A stretch of DNA of 39,277 nucleotides, from positions 1-39,277 of the forward strand of contig CAMWNT010000009.1 of the NCBI GenBank assembly GCA_947175695.1, given 5' to 3'. The position numbers and the translations under genes are program-made. Below the pieces are notes generated by a model, which worked only from the letters and a program-made list of their open reading frames with translations, did no database searches and was not told the origin of the DNA. Positions 24,715 to 33,477 of the stretch are shown here, one piece after another (position 1 is the stretch's first letter; the number at the start of each line of letters is the position of its first letter). The stretch is from an uncultured Porphyromonadaceae bacterium (GTDB taxonomy: Bacteria > Bacteroidota > Bacteroidia > Bacteroidales > Muribaculaceae).

Positions 24715-26352
24715 TCAACGGTCGATGTCGGGAATCACGAAGTCAAGGGCGGCGCCGATTGTGATAAGGTCGGCGATCATATAACCCTGGCAGCAGAGAT
24801 CCATCACTCCGATAAGGTTGAAGCAGGGGCTCTGGAAATGCACGCGATAGGGATTCTTTGTGCCGTCGGATTCGATGAACACGCCGAATGTGCCGCGCGA
24901 TGCCTCTACCTGCTGATACCAGTGGCCGACGGGGAGCTTGACAACTTTCGGCACATTGAGCGCACGGATATCGCCCTCGGGGATATTGTCGACAAGCTGC
25001 TCGAGAATGCGGCAGCTCTGTTCAATCTCACGCATGCGCACCATATAGCGGGCGAAAGAGTCGCATCCGGTCTCAAGACATTCTTCAAACTGAAGTTCGC
25101 CATAGACGGAATAGGGATGAACCTTTCGGCAGTCGCAGCTCCAGTTGGATCCGCGGCCGCTCGGGCCGGTGATGGCGTAGTTGATGGCATCCTCCTTCGA
25201 GAGGTGGCCGACTTTCTCAAGACGGTTGCGGGCGATCACGTTGCCGGTGAAGAGCTTGTGATATTCCTTTAGACGCTCGGGCATGATGGCCAGGAGTGCC
25301 TTTACATCCTTGACGAAATCGGGGTGAATGTCGGCGATGACGCCGCCGATCACATTATAGTTCATCGACATGCGGGCGCCACAAGTCTTTTCAAAGATAT
25401 CAAGCACCTGCTCGCGCTCGCGGAAGCCATAGAAGAAGGCGGTGGTGGCGCCAAGGTCCATTGCCGTACATCCGAATGCGAGAAGATGGCTCGAGATACG
25501 CATAAGTTCATCCATCATGACGCGGATCACCTGCGCGCGACGAGGCACTTCAAGGCCGAGCGCCTTCTCGATGCAGAGGCAGAGGCAATGACGGTTCTGA
25601 TGAGCCGACATATAGTCCATGCGGTCGGTGAAATGGAGAATCTGCGGATATCCGAGTCCTTCGCAAAGTTTCTCGATGCCGCGATGGATATAGCCCGACA
25701 TCATGTCGACCTTCTTGATGGTCTCGCCGTCGACGCTTGTGCGCATACGCATTACGCCGTGGGTCGAGGGGTGTTGCGGACCGAAATTGACAACATATTC
25801 ATCTTCATTGAACACCTTACCCGGCACTTTCTTGATTTTGCCGTTGCCGTCCTCGACATACGAACAAGTGTCGTCTTCATTGACCTCATCGTCAAGACGG
25901 ATCGGATTCTTGGCGGGGTCGGCGTCATAGTCCTTGCGGAGGGGATGGCCCTTCCAGTCATTGCGCAGGAACATACGGCGCATATCGGGATGGTTGATGA
26001 AACGGATTCCAAAGAAGTCATAGACTTCACGCTCCTGGAAATTGGCGACTTTCCAGATATCCGACACTGTGTGGATATAGGGATCCTTCATATCGGGAGC
26101 GGTCACTTTGACCTGAATCATGTCCCAATTATTGGAAGTCGAAGTGAGATAATAGATGACGCCGAGGCTATCCTTCCAATCCATACCCACCACGGCTGTA
26201 AGCACATCGAAATTGAGTCGGCGGTCGTCGCGAAGCTGAAGCGCGAGATCATGCCATTTCGCATCGGGCACAATCACCTGAAGCTGTTCGCCCCCTTCGA
26301 CGAATGTCGCTTCCGGGCAAATACCGCTGATTATTTCTTTTATATCGCTCAT
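24715..26352 (-). CDS. nuoCD: NADH-quinone oxidoreductase subunits C and D, fused
   Basis: A fused hydrophilic complex I subunit of 545 residues. Residues ~1-142 are NuoC (VIYYLTSTSNNWDMIQVKV, then FQEREVYDFFGIRFINHPD). A linker (~143-187) joins it to NuoD, which begins VVNFGPQHPSTHGVMRM (~187-203). It continues with SGYIHRGIEKLCEGLGYPQ, DYMSAHQNRH and the C-terminal GAALDFVIPDIDR. NuoD lines the quinone-reduction site together with NuoB. NuoCD fusion is known in several phyla and is usual in Bacteroides. The gene starts 75 bp after nuoB and is followed by nuoH. Length is normal for the fused form. Confidence 0.95.
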   Translation of the reverse strand: MSDIKEIISGICPEATFVEGGEQLQVIVPDAKWHDLALQLRDDRRLNFDVLTAVVGMDWKDSLGVIYYLTSTSNNWDMIQVKVTAPDMKDPYIHTVSDIWKVANFQEREVYDFFGIRFINHPDMRRMFLRNDWKGHPLRKDYDADPAKNPIRLDDEVNEDDTCSYVEDGNGKIKKVPGKVFNEDEYVVNFGPQHPSTHGVMRMRTSVDGETIKKVDMMSGYIHRGIEKLCEGLGYPQILHFTDRMDYMSAHQNRHCLCLCIEKALGLEVPRRAQVIRVMMDELMRISSHLLAFGCTAMDLGATTAFFYGFREREQVLDIFEKTCGARMSMNYNVIGGVIADIHPDFVKDVKALLAIMPERLKEYHKLFTGNVIARNRLEKVGHLSKEDAINYAITGPSGRGSNWSCDCRKVHPYSVYGELQFEECLETGCDSFARYMVRMREIEQSCRILEQLVDNIPEGDIRALNVPKVVKLPVGHWYQQVEASRGTFGVFIESDGTKNPYRVHFQSPCFNLIGVMDLCCQGYMIADLITIGAALDFVIPDIDR

Positions 26353-26427
26353 ATTTATCTTTTGTAAGGGGATTTTAGGGGAGGTATTTTCTTATTGATT
26401 TCTGACGCGGTATCGCCGCGAGATTTT

Positions 26428-27039
26428 TCAGCTGAGCTGACCGCGCTCTTCGGGATGGGCTGCGAAGAACTCCTCGCGCTTCTCCTTGCGGTTGACGCCG
26501 CCGAAGAACTTCTGCACCTTGATCTTGCGCTGAAGCTGCATCAGGCCGTAGAAGAACGCTTCCGGACGCGGAGGGCATCCGGGGATGTAGACATCGACAG
26601 GAAGGATCTTGTCGACGCCGGGCACAACGCAATAGCTGTTTTTGAACGGGCCGCCCGACACTGCGCAACCGCCGCATGCGATCACATACTTCGGCTCGGC
26701 GAGCTGCTCATAGAGGCGACGCATGGCGGGAGCCATGCGATGCACGATTGTGCCCTGCACCATAATATAGTCGGCCTGACGGGGAGAGTTACGCGCCACC
26801 TCGAATCCGAAGCGGGCCATGTCGTAGCGCGCCGCACCAAGGCTCATAAACTCGATCGCGCAGCAGCTTGTGCCGAAGCAGAGCGGCCAAAGCGAGTTCG
26901 AGATGCCCCAGTTGATCAGTTTGTTAAGATTGCCGACGGCCACATTCGCGCCCGAGGCGTTGAGTTCTTCAACGAGCTTGTCGATATATTCGTTGTCCTT
27001 GAAGTCCTCATGCTTCATGCTTTTGATCTTCACTTCCAT
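26428..27039 (-). CDS. nuoB: NADH-quinone oxidoreductase subunit B (cluster N2)
   Basis: Holds the terminal 4Fe-4S cluster N2, which reduces quinone. It has 203 residues. The tandem cysteines Cys59-Cys60 ([11 protein letters not shown]), Cys125 ([12 protein letters not shown]) and Cys155 ([10 protein letters not shown]) are all present. The start ATG at 27039 lies inside the nuoA gene, giving a 10-bp overlap. An AGGAG-like run a few bases upstream (inside nuoA) is the only Shine-Dalgarno-like sequence I noticed in the cluster. The C-terminus extends ~40 residues beyond the fold in a Lys/Glu-rich tail, not unusual in this group. Confidence 0.95.
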   Translation of the reverse strand: MEVKIKSMKHEDFKDNEYIDKLVEELNASGANVAVGNLNKLINWGISNSLWPLCFGTSCCAIEFMSLGAARYDMARFGFEVARNSPRQADYIMVQGTIVHRMAPAMRRLYEQLAEPKYVIACGGCAVSGGPFKNSYCVVPGVDKILPVDVYIPGCPPRPEAFFYGLMQLQRKIKVQKFFGGVNRKEKREEFFAAHPEERGQLS

Positions 27040-27401
27040 TTAAGCGCTCCTTTCTTCCAGGCGTAGGCCAGACCTAAGATGAGAATAATCATGAAAATAC
27101 CGATGCAGAGAAGGCTGTTTGTGCCGAGATCGCGGGCTACTACGGCCCAGGGATAAAGGAACACTGTCTCCACATCGAAAATCAGAAAGAGAATAGCGAA
27201 GATGTAATATCCGGATTTAAACTGGATCATTGACTCGCCGCGAGTCGGAATGCCGCATTCAAACGTCTCGGCTTTTTTCACTGAATAAGATTTCGGTGAA
27301 ATCAATTTCGCTATCACCGTCGCGGCCACGACGAGCAATACGCCCGTAAGCAGGGCTGTAATTGCCAACGCACCGTTGCCGATCTCCAATAGTAAACTCA
27401 T
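27030..27401 (-). CDS. nuoA: NADH-quinone oxidoreductase subunit A
   Basis: The first gene of the nuo-atp cluster. A small membrane subunit of 123 residues with three helices (~10-33, 65-86, 95-115). The loop [15 protein letters not shown] (48-61 region) and the helix [17 protein letters not shown] with Asp76 and Glu78 match the conserved NuoA pattern (Asp79 and Glu81 in E. coli). It overlaps nuoB by 10 bp. A Bacteroidetes promoter at 27475-27506 and a leader hairpin precede it. No nuoE, nuoF or nuoG gene lies in the window, so the 11-subunit form of complex I is expected. Confidence 0.95.
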   Translation of the reverse strand: MSLLLEIGNGALAITALLTGVLLVVAATVIAKLISPKSYSVKKAETFECGIPTRGESMIQFKSGYYIFAILFLIFDVETVFLYPWAVVARDLGTNSLLCIGIFMIILILGLAYAWKKGALKWK

Positions 27402-27438
27402 TTTATATCTTGATAATTAAACAATTACATTGCAAATC

Positions 27439-27464
27439 GCGAGGAAAGCGCACACTTTCCACGC
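27439..27464 (-). promoter_or_regulatory. Hairpin in the 5' leader of the nuo-atp transcript
   Basis: GCG-A-GGAAAG (27439-27448) pairs with CTTTCC-A-CGC (27455-27464): nine pairs with one A.A mismatch and a 6-nt loop. It would start about 6 nt after the predicted transcription start, so it may protect the 5' end of a very long mRNA. Confidence 0.5.
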
Positions 27465-27474
27465 AATTAATGCA

Positions 27475-27506
27475 CAAAGATATTTAAAAAATCTTAAATC
27501 CCCAAA
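27475..27506 (-). promoter_or_regulatory. Promoter of the nuo-atp cluster
   Basis: On the minus strand, TTTG at 27506-27503 and TATCTTTG at 27482-27475 are separated by 20 bp. Both boxes match the Bacteroidetes primary-sigma consensus (TTTG, ~20 bp, TAnnTTTG) without mismatch. The predicted start near 27470 gives a leader of ~70 nt to nuoA. It is the best promoter match found in this window. Confidence 0.8.
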
Positions 27507-27624
27507 AAAATCCTTTAACAGAGGAGCTTTTTTCATCCCTGACTGTCGTTTCCGGATCGCGCCCACGGATTGAACCACGGCGCTTAACGACATTGATTCC
27601 GGATCGACGCGACCGGGCGTGAGA

Positions 27625-28515
27625 TCAGTTATAGATCGGCACAAATCGGTCGCAGCTGAAGCCGCTGAACTGACCTTTGAATACGTCAGCCACCACATAA
27701 TCGCAGTCGATCTTGGTCAGATCCGACGATGATTTGATTTCGAGGCTTGTGAATGTGCGCGAGGGATAGGGGGTCGCTACTGAGCCGTCCATCAGCTCGG
27801 GCACGACGTCGGAGACAGAGATGCGATAACCATCGCGAGTCAATGTGACGGGAAGATCGCGCAGAATGACATTGATCGCTTTCATTGATTCTACAAATTT
27901 AGCATTGTAGATCACGACATTGGCTGTCGTCATATCCTGCGCGAAGTTGACGCGATACATTGCGTCTTTTGTTGTATAGGTCTGCTCGCCTGCTCCCATA
28001 TCGTAGGAGGTCTTCGTCTCGCCGGAGAAATAGGCGTTGGGCGAGAATGTGCGCACTTCGTAGCCGTCGGTCTTATACGACATGACCAACATCGGATTGG
28101 GAGTGATGTTGGTGAAAGGATCGTAGGCGGGCGAGAGATAGAACACCATGTTGGTCAGATATCCGTTTATATCCTCCACTTCTGAGGCTTCGCCGTTATA
28201 GAAATCGATCGACTGGTTGTTTTCGAATGTATAGGGGGTGAAACGCATCGGCGATGTCGTAAAGCTGATGCCGTTTGTGCCGGGCACTTCTACCGATGTC
28301 GCCGACATTGTCATCTCCCCCTTGATATTGTCAAACATCATGGCATACGTGCAATTATGCTGCACGCTGATTTCGCCATTGAGATCATCGGGAACGAAAT
28401 AATTGCTGACACGCGAGCTCATCGTCGTCTTGCTCTCGGGTTCGTTGGAGCAGGAGGCGAGGCCGAAAAGAAGTCCACAGGCAGAAAGGACTGTAAGTAA
28501 TGCTTTATTGTTCAT
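27625..28515 (-). CDS. Putative lipoprotein paired with a TonB-dependent receptor, family not recognised
   Basis: A 296-residue protein when started at the ATG 28515 (MNNKALLTVLSACGLLFGLASC). This exposes a proper lipoprotein signal with lipobox LASC, Cys22 being the predicted lipidated residue. An upstream in-frame start at 28554 would bury the signal and is rejected. The mature part is rich in Thr, Ser, Tyr and Asn, with many short beta-like stretches and no membrane helix. I do not recognise a domain. It lies downstream of the TonB-dependent receptor gene in the same direction (171-bp gap) but has its own promoter at 28592-28623. A surface or periplasmic ligand-binding partner of the receptor is plausible, on context only. 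Confidence 0.72.
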   Translation of the reverse strand: MNNKALLTVLSACGLLFGLASCSNEPESKTTMSSRVSNYFVPDDLNGEISVQHNCTYAMMFDNIKGEMTMSATSVEVPGTNGISFTTSPMRFTPYTFENNQSIDFYNGEASEVEDINGYLTNMVFYLSPAYDPFTNITPNPMLVMSYKTDGYEVRTFSPNAYFSGETKTSYDMGAGEQTYTTKDAMYRVNFAQDMTTANVVIYNAKFVESMKAINVILRDLPVTLTRDGYRISVSDVVPELMDGSVATPYPSRTFTSLEIKSSSDLTKIDCDYVVADVFKGQFSGFSCDRFVPIYN

Positions 28516-28591
28516 GACTTTATAATATAGTTCAAAGTCGCTATCGGCGCTCATACATCGGCATCGACAGCCAATCTTCGGTAAGAGAGTT

Positions 28592-28623
28592 CAAATTTAA
28601 CAACATTATTGCGGATTTCCAAC
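28592..28623 (-). promoter_or_regulatory. Promoter of the lipoprotein gene
   Basis: On the minus strand, GTTG (28623-28620), 20 bp, TAAATTTG (28599-28592). The -7 box is an exact TAnnTTTG match and the -33 box matches 3 of 4. The leader is ~70 nt. The layout equals that of the receptor promoter at 31050-31081. Confidence 0.55.
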
Positions 28624-28686
28624 ACTCAACCCCTCTTTTCAACAATCGACGTCACTCTGAATGAGTTAAAAAAAACTAATATCCAC

Positions 28687-30993
28687 TCAGAACTTCGCTC
28701 TGACCGTGAATCCGAGCATCATTTTCTGGCCACGCTGCAGAAATTCATTGCCCATGGATTTGAAATAGAAGGTGCAATATTTCGTCTGTGTCAGGTTTTT
28801 GCCCCACACCTCTACACTCCAGCGCGGCGCTCGATAGGCAATGCTCGTGCCGAGCAGTCCGTAGAAATTCTGCCGCAGCGTGTTGGATTCATTCCAATAG
28901 ATATTTCCCGCGCCATTGAAATTGACTGAGAATTCAAGATAGTAAGGCAATCGGGTGCTGCACGACTGTATATACGTTGCCTGCGCGAAGAGCGTGTTGG
29001 CGGGGGCATACGGAAGTCGCTTGCCCCGATAATCCTCGAGTCCGTCGTTGAAATCCACAAACCGGGCGTTGGTGTAGCCATACGACGCGAGCAGATCAAG
29101 CTGGGGAAGGGGATTGTAATTGACAGTCAATTCGCCGCCGAAGCTCCGTGTCCGGCCGGCATTGGTCATCATTCGGCCGGTGGTCTGGCCGGGAGGGAAC
29201 ACAGTCAACTGCTGGTCGCGGCAGTCGATATAAAAAAGCGACACATCGGCCGTCAGGTTGCCGTTGAGCAGATCGAGATGCGAGCCGACTTCATAATTCC
29301 AAATCTTCTCCGGCTTATAGCTGACGATATCGGCGATATCATATTGCGCCGATAGCCCCATGAACTCCATCAATTTCTGCTGCAGCACATCCGAAAACAT
29401 CTGGGTATTGAATCCTCCGGCCTTGAAGCCTTTGCTTATGCTCGCGTAGACATTCCCCGTCAGCAATCCGCCGCCCACTTCCGGAAGATCCCATGTCGCT
29501 CCGATTTTGGGCGAGAACATCGAGTAATGATTGACAAGGCGCCCCGCGACTTTCAGATCCACGGGCACATGATTATAGACGGCCACACCCTCAGGCATGG
29601 GAAGTTGCCCCGACGGATTCTGATATATCGTATATCCCGACTCACATCGGCTGTCGTAACTCATCGAAATTCGCTCATAGTCATAGCGCAGGGCTGCCAT
29701 AAAATGCCAGCGTCCCAAGTCATAGCGCGATTCATGATAGAGAGCAAAGCCTCCCGACGGCAATTTGAAATCACTTCCGAGAGTCATCTCACGACTGTCC
29801 CATGCGATCGGATAATACGGATTGGCCGCATTGCGATAATGCTCGATCAATTCCGAGATCCCCTGATCCTTAAACACAACCGGGGCCTGCATCCCGAGCC
29901 TATTGTAAAAACCGTAAGCGCCGACGAGCCAATGATAATTTCCCTCGGCCGCCCGGCCGCGAAGCATAAGCTCTTCGGTCAATGTGGTCTCTTCTTTCTT
30001 TTGACTCAGTGTGAAATAGGATTCCGGCAGGAAGTCCTGGTCGAGTGTCATGCGATCGTCGAGATACTGCACGGTTGTCACAGACGTCAGCGACAGCGAC
30101 CCGGGGAGCCTGATATCGGCCGTCAATCCGTCGGTAAAAATAAACCGACGGTAGAAGCACGTATCATTATATGCTATTTTCCCCGTAGCCACCGACTCAT
30201 ATGCATATCCTCCTTGACGCAGAAACGACGCATATGCCACATTCGACAGTCTGACTTTCGCCGACGGATTCCAATAATTCTTTATCCGCACACCCCCCGA
30301 GACCTCCTTATCTGTGGTCTTTCCGTTGCATTCATTTATAAACTCTCCCCCATAGCGGAAAAAATTGCCCGCCACCGACATTGCCGCCGTCGGCGTAAAC
30401 TTCTTATACCATCCCAGGCTGAATCTGAACAGCGAATGCAAACCCTCCGACACCGACCCGCGCCATCCCTGAAACTCCCAAGGGGTCAGAGTGCGCACGC
30501 TTATCATGCCGGTCATCGTATTGCGGCCGAACATCGACGACTGCGGCCCCTTCAGCATCTCCATAGAGGAGATATCGGCAAGATCTATATCATAGGCATC
30601 CTTATTGAGAATGCCGACATTATCGACCGTCAGCCCGACGGCCGGCTGATCCATGCGTGCACCGATTCCGCGCACATAGATCGACGATGTGATACGCGAC
30701 CCATAATCCGGAATATAGAAATTGGGCACTACCCCACTGATTCCCTTGACGTCGTTGACGATCAGCTTCTCGGCACGAGTGCCGCTCACGATCGAGCCGG
30801 TCAACGGCAACGCTCTGAAATTGCGACCGCTCTTGACGGCGACTACGTCTACTTCATCAAGCATCACATAATCCACCGAATCGGCGTACACACCCAAAGA
30901 TGTGTCATGCTCTGCGATTGAAATCGCTGAATAAGCGGGAGACGCCGCAACCATCGCGGCAGCTATGAGATATATTTTATTAAGTAATGTCAC
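28687..30993 (-). CDS. TonB-dependent outer-membrane receptor
   Basis: A 22-strand beta-barrel transporter that imports a ligand (iron complex, vitamin or glycan) with energy from TonB. The proposed start is the GTG at 30993, giving VTLLNKIYLIAAAMVAASPAYS, a good signal peptide, and 768 residues in all. Upstream ATGs (31098, 31110) lie before the predicted promoter and would put the signal peptide inside the protein. Next come a TonB-box-like segment (MLDEVDVVAV) and a plug domain (~70-190, with IYVRGIGARMDQPAVGLTVD and EMLKGPQSSMFGRNTMTG). The barrel ends with LGFTVRAKF and a terminal Phe. There is no CarboxypepD_reg-like N-terminal domain, so it is not a SusC type. No FecR or sigma factor lies nearby. 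The ligand is unknown. Confidence 0.85.
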   Translation of the reverse strand: MTLLNKIYLIAAAMVAASPAYSAISIAEHDTSLGVYADSVDYVMLDEVDVVAVKSGRNFRALPLTGSIVSGTRAEKLIVNDVKGISGVVPNFYIPDYGSRITSSIYVRGIGARMDQPAVGLTVDNVGILNKDAYDIDLADISSMEMLKGPQSSMFGRNTMTGMISVRTLTPWEFQGWRGSVSEGLHSLFRFSLGWYKKFTPTAAMSVAGNFFRYGGEFINECNGKTTDKEVSGGVRIKNYWNPSAKVRLSNVAYASFLRQGGYAYESVATGKIAYNDTCFYRRFIFTDGLTADIRLPGSLSLTSVTTVQYLDDRMTLDQDFLPESYFTLSQKKEETTLTEELMLRGRAAEGNYHWLVGAYGFYNRLGMQAPVVFKDQGISELIEHYRNAANPYYPIAWDSREMTLGSDFKLPSGGFALYHESRYDLGRWHFMAALRYDYERISMSYDSRCESGYTIYQNPSGQLPMPEGVAVYNHVPVDLKVAGRLVNHYSMFSPKIGATWDLPEVGGGLLTGNVYASISKGFKAGGFNTQMFSDVLQQKLMEFMGLSAQYDIADIVSYKPEKIWNYEVGSHLDLLNGNLTADVSLFYIDCRDQQLTVFPPGQTTGRMMTNAGRTRSFGGELTVNYNPLPQLDLLASYGYTNARFVDFNDGLEDYRGKRLPYAPANTLFAQATYIQSCSTRLPYYLEFSVNFNGAGNIYWNESNTLRQNFYGLLGTSIAYRAPRWSVEVWGKNLTQTKYCTFYFKSMGNEFLQRGQKMMLGFTVRAKF

Positions 30994-31049
30994 TTCGTCG
31001 GCATCTGAAAGAGCCGCCGTCGGCAGCACGGCGACCGCGTTTTGAAATG

Positions 31050-31081
31050 CAAAATTACTGCAAAATCGCCACACTTCCAAC
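31050..31081 (-). promoter_or_regulatory. Promoter of the TonB-dependent receptor gene
   Basis: On the minus strand, GTTG (31081-31078), 20 bp, TAATTTTG (31057-31050). The leader to the GTG start at 30993 would be ~50 nt. The position supports the GTG start over upstream ATGs. Confidence 0.55.
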
Positions 31082-31175
31082 CATCCCGCGCCACACATTT
31101 GCAAAATCATGCATTACGCACCAAAACGAACCACTTTTTAATAGTCGCAAAGCACCAAAATATAAGAAATTTCAT

Positions 31176-31183
31176 TAATTTTG
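31176..31183 (+). promoter_or_regulatory. Promoter -7 box of sdaA-rnz
   Basis: TAATTTTG, an exact TAnnTTTG match, lies 35 bp before the sdaA ATG. The -33 region is not a good match (GCAC at the expected place). Confidence 0.5.
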
Positions 31184-31217
31184 TAAACCAAATTCTCTCC
31201 AATTACAATCTAATCAT

Positions 31218-32426
31218 ATGAAGTCAATCCGCGAATTATACAGAATAGGCACAGGCCCCTCGTCGTCGCACACGATGGGACCCCGCAAAGCCGCCGAACA
31301 GTTTCTCGCCTCCCACCACAACGCCAAAGGCTTTGAGGTGGTGCTCTACGGCTCCCTTGCCGCCACCGGCAAGGGGCATATGACCGACACAGCGATACTC
31401 GATGTGCTCGAAAAATCCGATATGCCCGTCAAGATCATCTGGAAGCCCGACGTATTCCTCCCCTACCATCCCAACGGAATGACATTCCGGTCGCTCGACG
31501 AAATCGGCTTCCCCACCGACGAAAAGACATTCTACAGCGTCGGGGGCGGCGCTATCGAAGAAGAAGGCAAAGCCCATGAAGGATCGCCCGAGCTCTACAA
31601 CCTCGACTCTCTGACCGAGATCATGCAATACTGCGAACGGACCGGCCGCTCATATTGGGAATATGTCGAACAATGCGAAGGACCCGCCATATGGGACTAT
31701 CTCCGCGAAGTGTGGGAAGCGATGAAAGCCGCCGTCGAACGCGGCCTGACGCGTGAAGGACGCCTCCCCGGCCCCCTCAACCTCCAGCGCAAAGCCAATG
31801 CCTACTACGTCAAAGCCGGCGGCTACCGCGACAATCTCCAATCGCGCGGCAAAGTATTCGCCTACGCACTGGCTGTCAGCGAAGAGAACGCATCCGGAGG
31901 CACTATCGTGACGGCTCCGACATGCGGCTCATGCGGCGTTGTGCCCGGAGTGCTATATCATCTTTGGAAAAGCCGCAATTTCCCCGAAATGCAGATGCTC
32001 CATGCTCTGGCCACAGCCGGACTATTCGGCAACATAGTAAAGCAAAACGCTTCAATCTCGGGCGCCGAAGTGGGATGCCAGGGTGAAGTCGGAGTGGCAT
32101 GCGCAATGGCGGCCGCAGCCGCAAGCCAGCTCTTCGGCGGCAGTCCGGCCCAAATTGAATATGCCGCAGAAATGGGACTCGAACACCACCTCGGCATGAC
32201 ATGCGACCCGGTGTGCGGCCTTGTGCAGATCCCATGCATCGAACGCAATGCATATGCCGCGGCACGCGCCCTCGACGCCAACATCTACGCAAGCTTTACC
32301 GACGGAAGCCATCGTGTGTCGTTCGACAAACTCGTCACCGTAATGAAAGAGACCGGCCACGACATCCCCTCCTTATATAAAGAGACTTCCACCGGCGGCC
32401 TGGCCAAAGACTACCAACAGATGTAA
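31218..32426 (+). CDS. sdaA: L-serine ammonia-lyase (L-serine dehydratase), iron-sulfur type, single chain
   Basis: Converts L-serine to pyruvate and ammonia using a 4Fe-4S cluster. It has 402 residues with the beta domain (~1-135, SIRELYRIGTGPSSSHTMGP) fused to the catalytic alpha domain. Cluster ligands by spacing against the Legionella enzyme are Cys287 (EVGCQGE), Cys329 (MTCDPVCG) and Cys340 (QIPCIERNA). The loop TIVTAPTCGSCGVVPG is at 229-244. The C-terminus ends TGGLAKDYQQM and so lacks the terminal cysteine that occupies the active site as a 'tail' in characterised enzymes. The start is the ATG at 31218 after an A/T-rich leader. The rnz gene follows by 30 bp, probably in the same operon. 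It is cytoplasmic and typical of amino-acid-using gut Bacteroidales. Confidence 0.94.
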   Translation: MKSIRELYRIGTGPSSSHTMGPRKAAEQFLASHHNAKGFEVVLYGSLAATGKGHMTDTAILDVLEKSDMPVKIIWKPDVFLPYHPNGMTFRSLDEIGFPTDEKTFYSVGGGAIEEEGKAHEGSPELYNLDSLTEIMQYCERTGRSYWEYVEQCEGPAIWDYLREVWEAMKAAVERGLTREGRLPGPLNLQRKANAYYVKAGGYRDNLQSRGKVFAYALAVSEENASGGTIVTAPTCGSCGVVPGVLYHLWKSRNFPEMQMLHALATAGLFGNIVKQNASISGAEVGCQGEVGVACAMAAAAASQLFGGSPAQIEYAAEMGLEHHLGMTCDPVCGLVQIPCIERNAYAAARALDANIYASFTDGSHRVSFDKLVTVMKETGHDIPSLYKETSTGGLAKDYQQM

Positions 32427-32456
32427 ACATCTCCTTACCCCACCTCAGCAGACAAC

Positions 32457-33383
32457 ATGTCAGAATTCTCAGTCATCACCCTCGGATGCGGATCGGCCAA
32501 GCCGTCGCTGCGCCACAACCCCAGCAGCACGGTCGTCGACTTTCGCGGCAACCTTTTCATGATCGACTGCGGCGAAGGAACCCAGCTCCAGATGATGCGC
32601 AGCCGACTGAAATTCTCGCGTCTCGGCCACATATTTCTCACCCACCTCCACGGAGATCATGTGCTCGGACTCCCGGGGCTCATCAGCACCCTTGACCTCC
32701 AGTCGACCGGCGGCAGCCTGACGATCCACACCATCGCCGAAGGAAAGCGGATGATCGACGACATGCTCGGATACTTCGCCCGACACATCGACTTCAAAAT
32801 CAACTATAATATTCTCGACCCCGAGAAAGAGGTAATCGCGTTCGAAAACCACGCGATGACTGTGCGCACACTCCCTCTACACCACCGTGTGCCCACTCTC
32901 GGATTCATATTCGAAGAAAAGCCGCGCCCACGACATCTCGACCGCGCGATGTGTGACTTCCACGGAATATCGACAGCCTACTTCAATCGCATCAAAGCCG
33001 GCGAAGACTATGTCAAGCCCGACGGGACGATTATTCCCAACAGCCGTCTGACGAAAGATGCCACCCCCTCACTCAGCTACGCTCACATCTCCGACACAGC
33101 CTTCGACCCGAAGATAGCCGAGGCGATCGGGCCCGTCGACCTCCTCTTCCACGAAACGACCTACCTTGAACGCGATGCGGCATTCGCCATACCCCGCGGC
33201 CACTCCACAGCACGGCAAGCCGCCGAGGCGGCTCGCATCGCGGGGGCTCGATGGCTGCTGACCGGCCACTACTCCACCCGCTATAACGACGACGAGCAAT
33301 TCCGCCGCGAAGCTCTCCAAATTCATCCCCGCGTCATCACCAATCGCGAAGGGCTTGTCGTCGACCTGACGCGACTGCCATAA
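32457..33383 (+). CDS. rnz: Ribonuclease Z (tRNA 3'-processing endonuclease)
   Basis: A metallo-beta-lactamase-fold nuclease that removes 3' trailers from tRNA precursors. It has 308 residues. The zinc motif HLHGDH is at 63-68 (FLTHLHGDHVLGLPGLI). The rest of the two-metal site is seen in HHRVPTLGFIFEE, in SYAHISDTAF and in the C-terminal ARWLLTGHYSTRYND. The segments LLFHETTYLERDA and RGHSTARQAAE are typical of RNase Z. The length fits the short (bacterial) form. It lies 30 bp after sdaA and probably shares its promoter. The two functions are not obviously related. No terminator is clear after it. Confidence 0.94.
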   Translation: MSEFSVITLGCGSAKPSLRHNPSSTVVDFRGNLFMIDCGEGTQLQMMRSRLKFSRLGHIFLTHLHGDHVLGLPGLISTLDLQSTGGSLTIHTIAEGKRMIDDMLGYFARHIDFKINYNILDPEKEVIAFENHAMTVRTLPLHHRVPTLGFIFEEKPRPRHLDRAMCDFHGISTAYFNRIKAGEDYVKPDGTIIPNSRLTKDATPSLSYAHISDTAFDPKIAEAIGPVDLLFHETTYLERDAAFAIPRGHSTARQAAEAARIAGARWLLTGHYSTRYNDDEQFRREALQIHPRVITNREGLVVDLTRLP

Positions 33384-33477
33384 TACGACGACCTTCATCC
33401 GGCGACTGCCATTCCCCCCGCGCAAACGCCAAACGTCAGCGAATACAATGCAAAAATCATTCAAAATCATATGCATT

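Noticed and set aside
27503..27535. Terminator for the lipoprotein gene (weak TCCT/AGGA stem with a T-run on the minus strand)
   Set aside because: The stem has only four pairs and overlaps the nuo promoter -33 box; the T-run is better explained by the promoter's A/T-rich setting.
28667..28700. Terminator after the TonB receptor (T-run with TCAGA/TCTGA stem)
   Set aside because: The stem has five pairs and stands 11 nt from the T-run. This is suggestive but too weak to list.
29527..30921. Long open frame antisense to the TonB receptor (464 codons)
   Set aside because: Arg/His/Ile-rich mirror frame without domains; the receptor on the other strand is clear.
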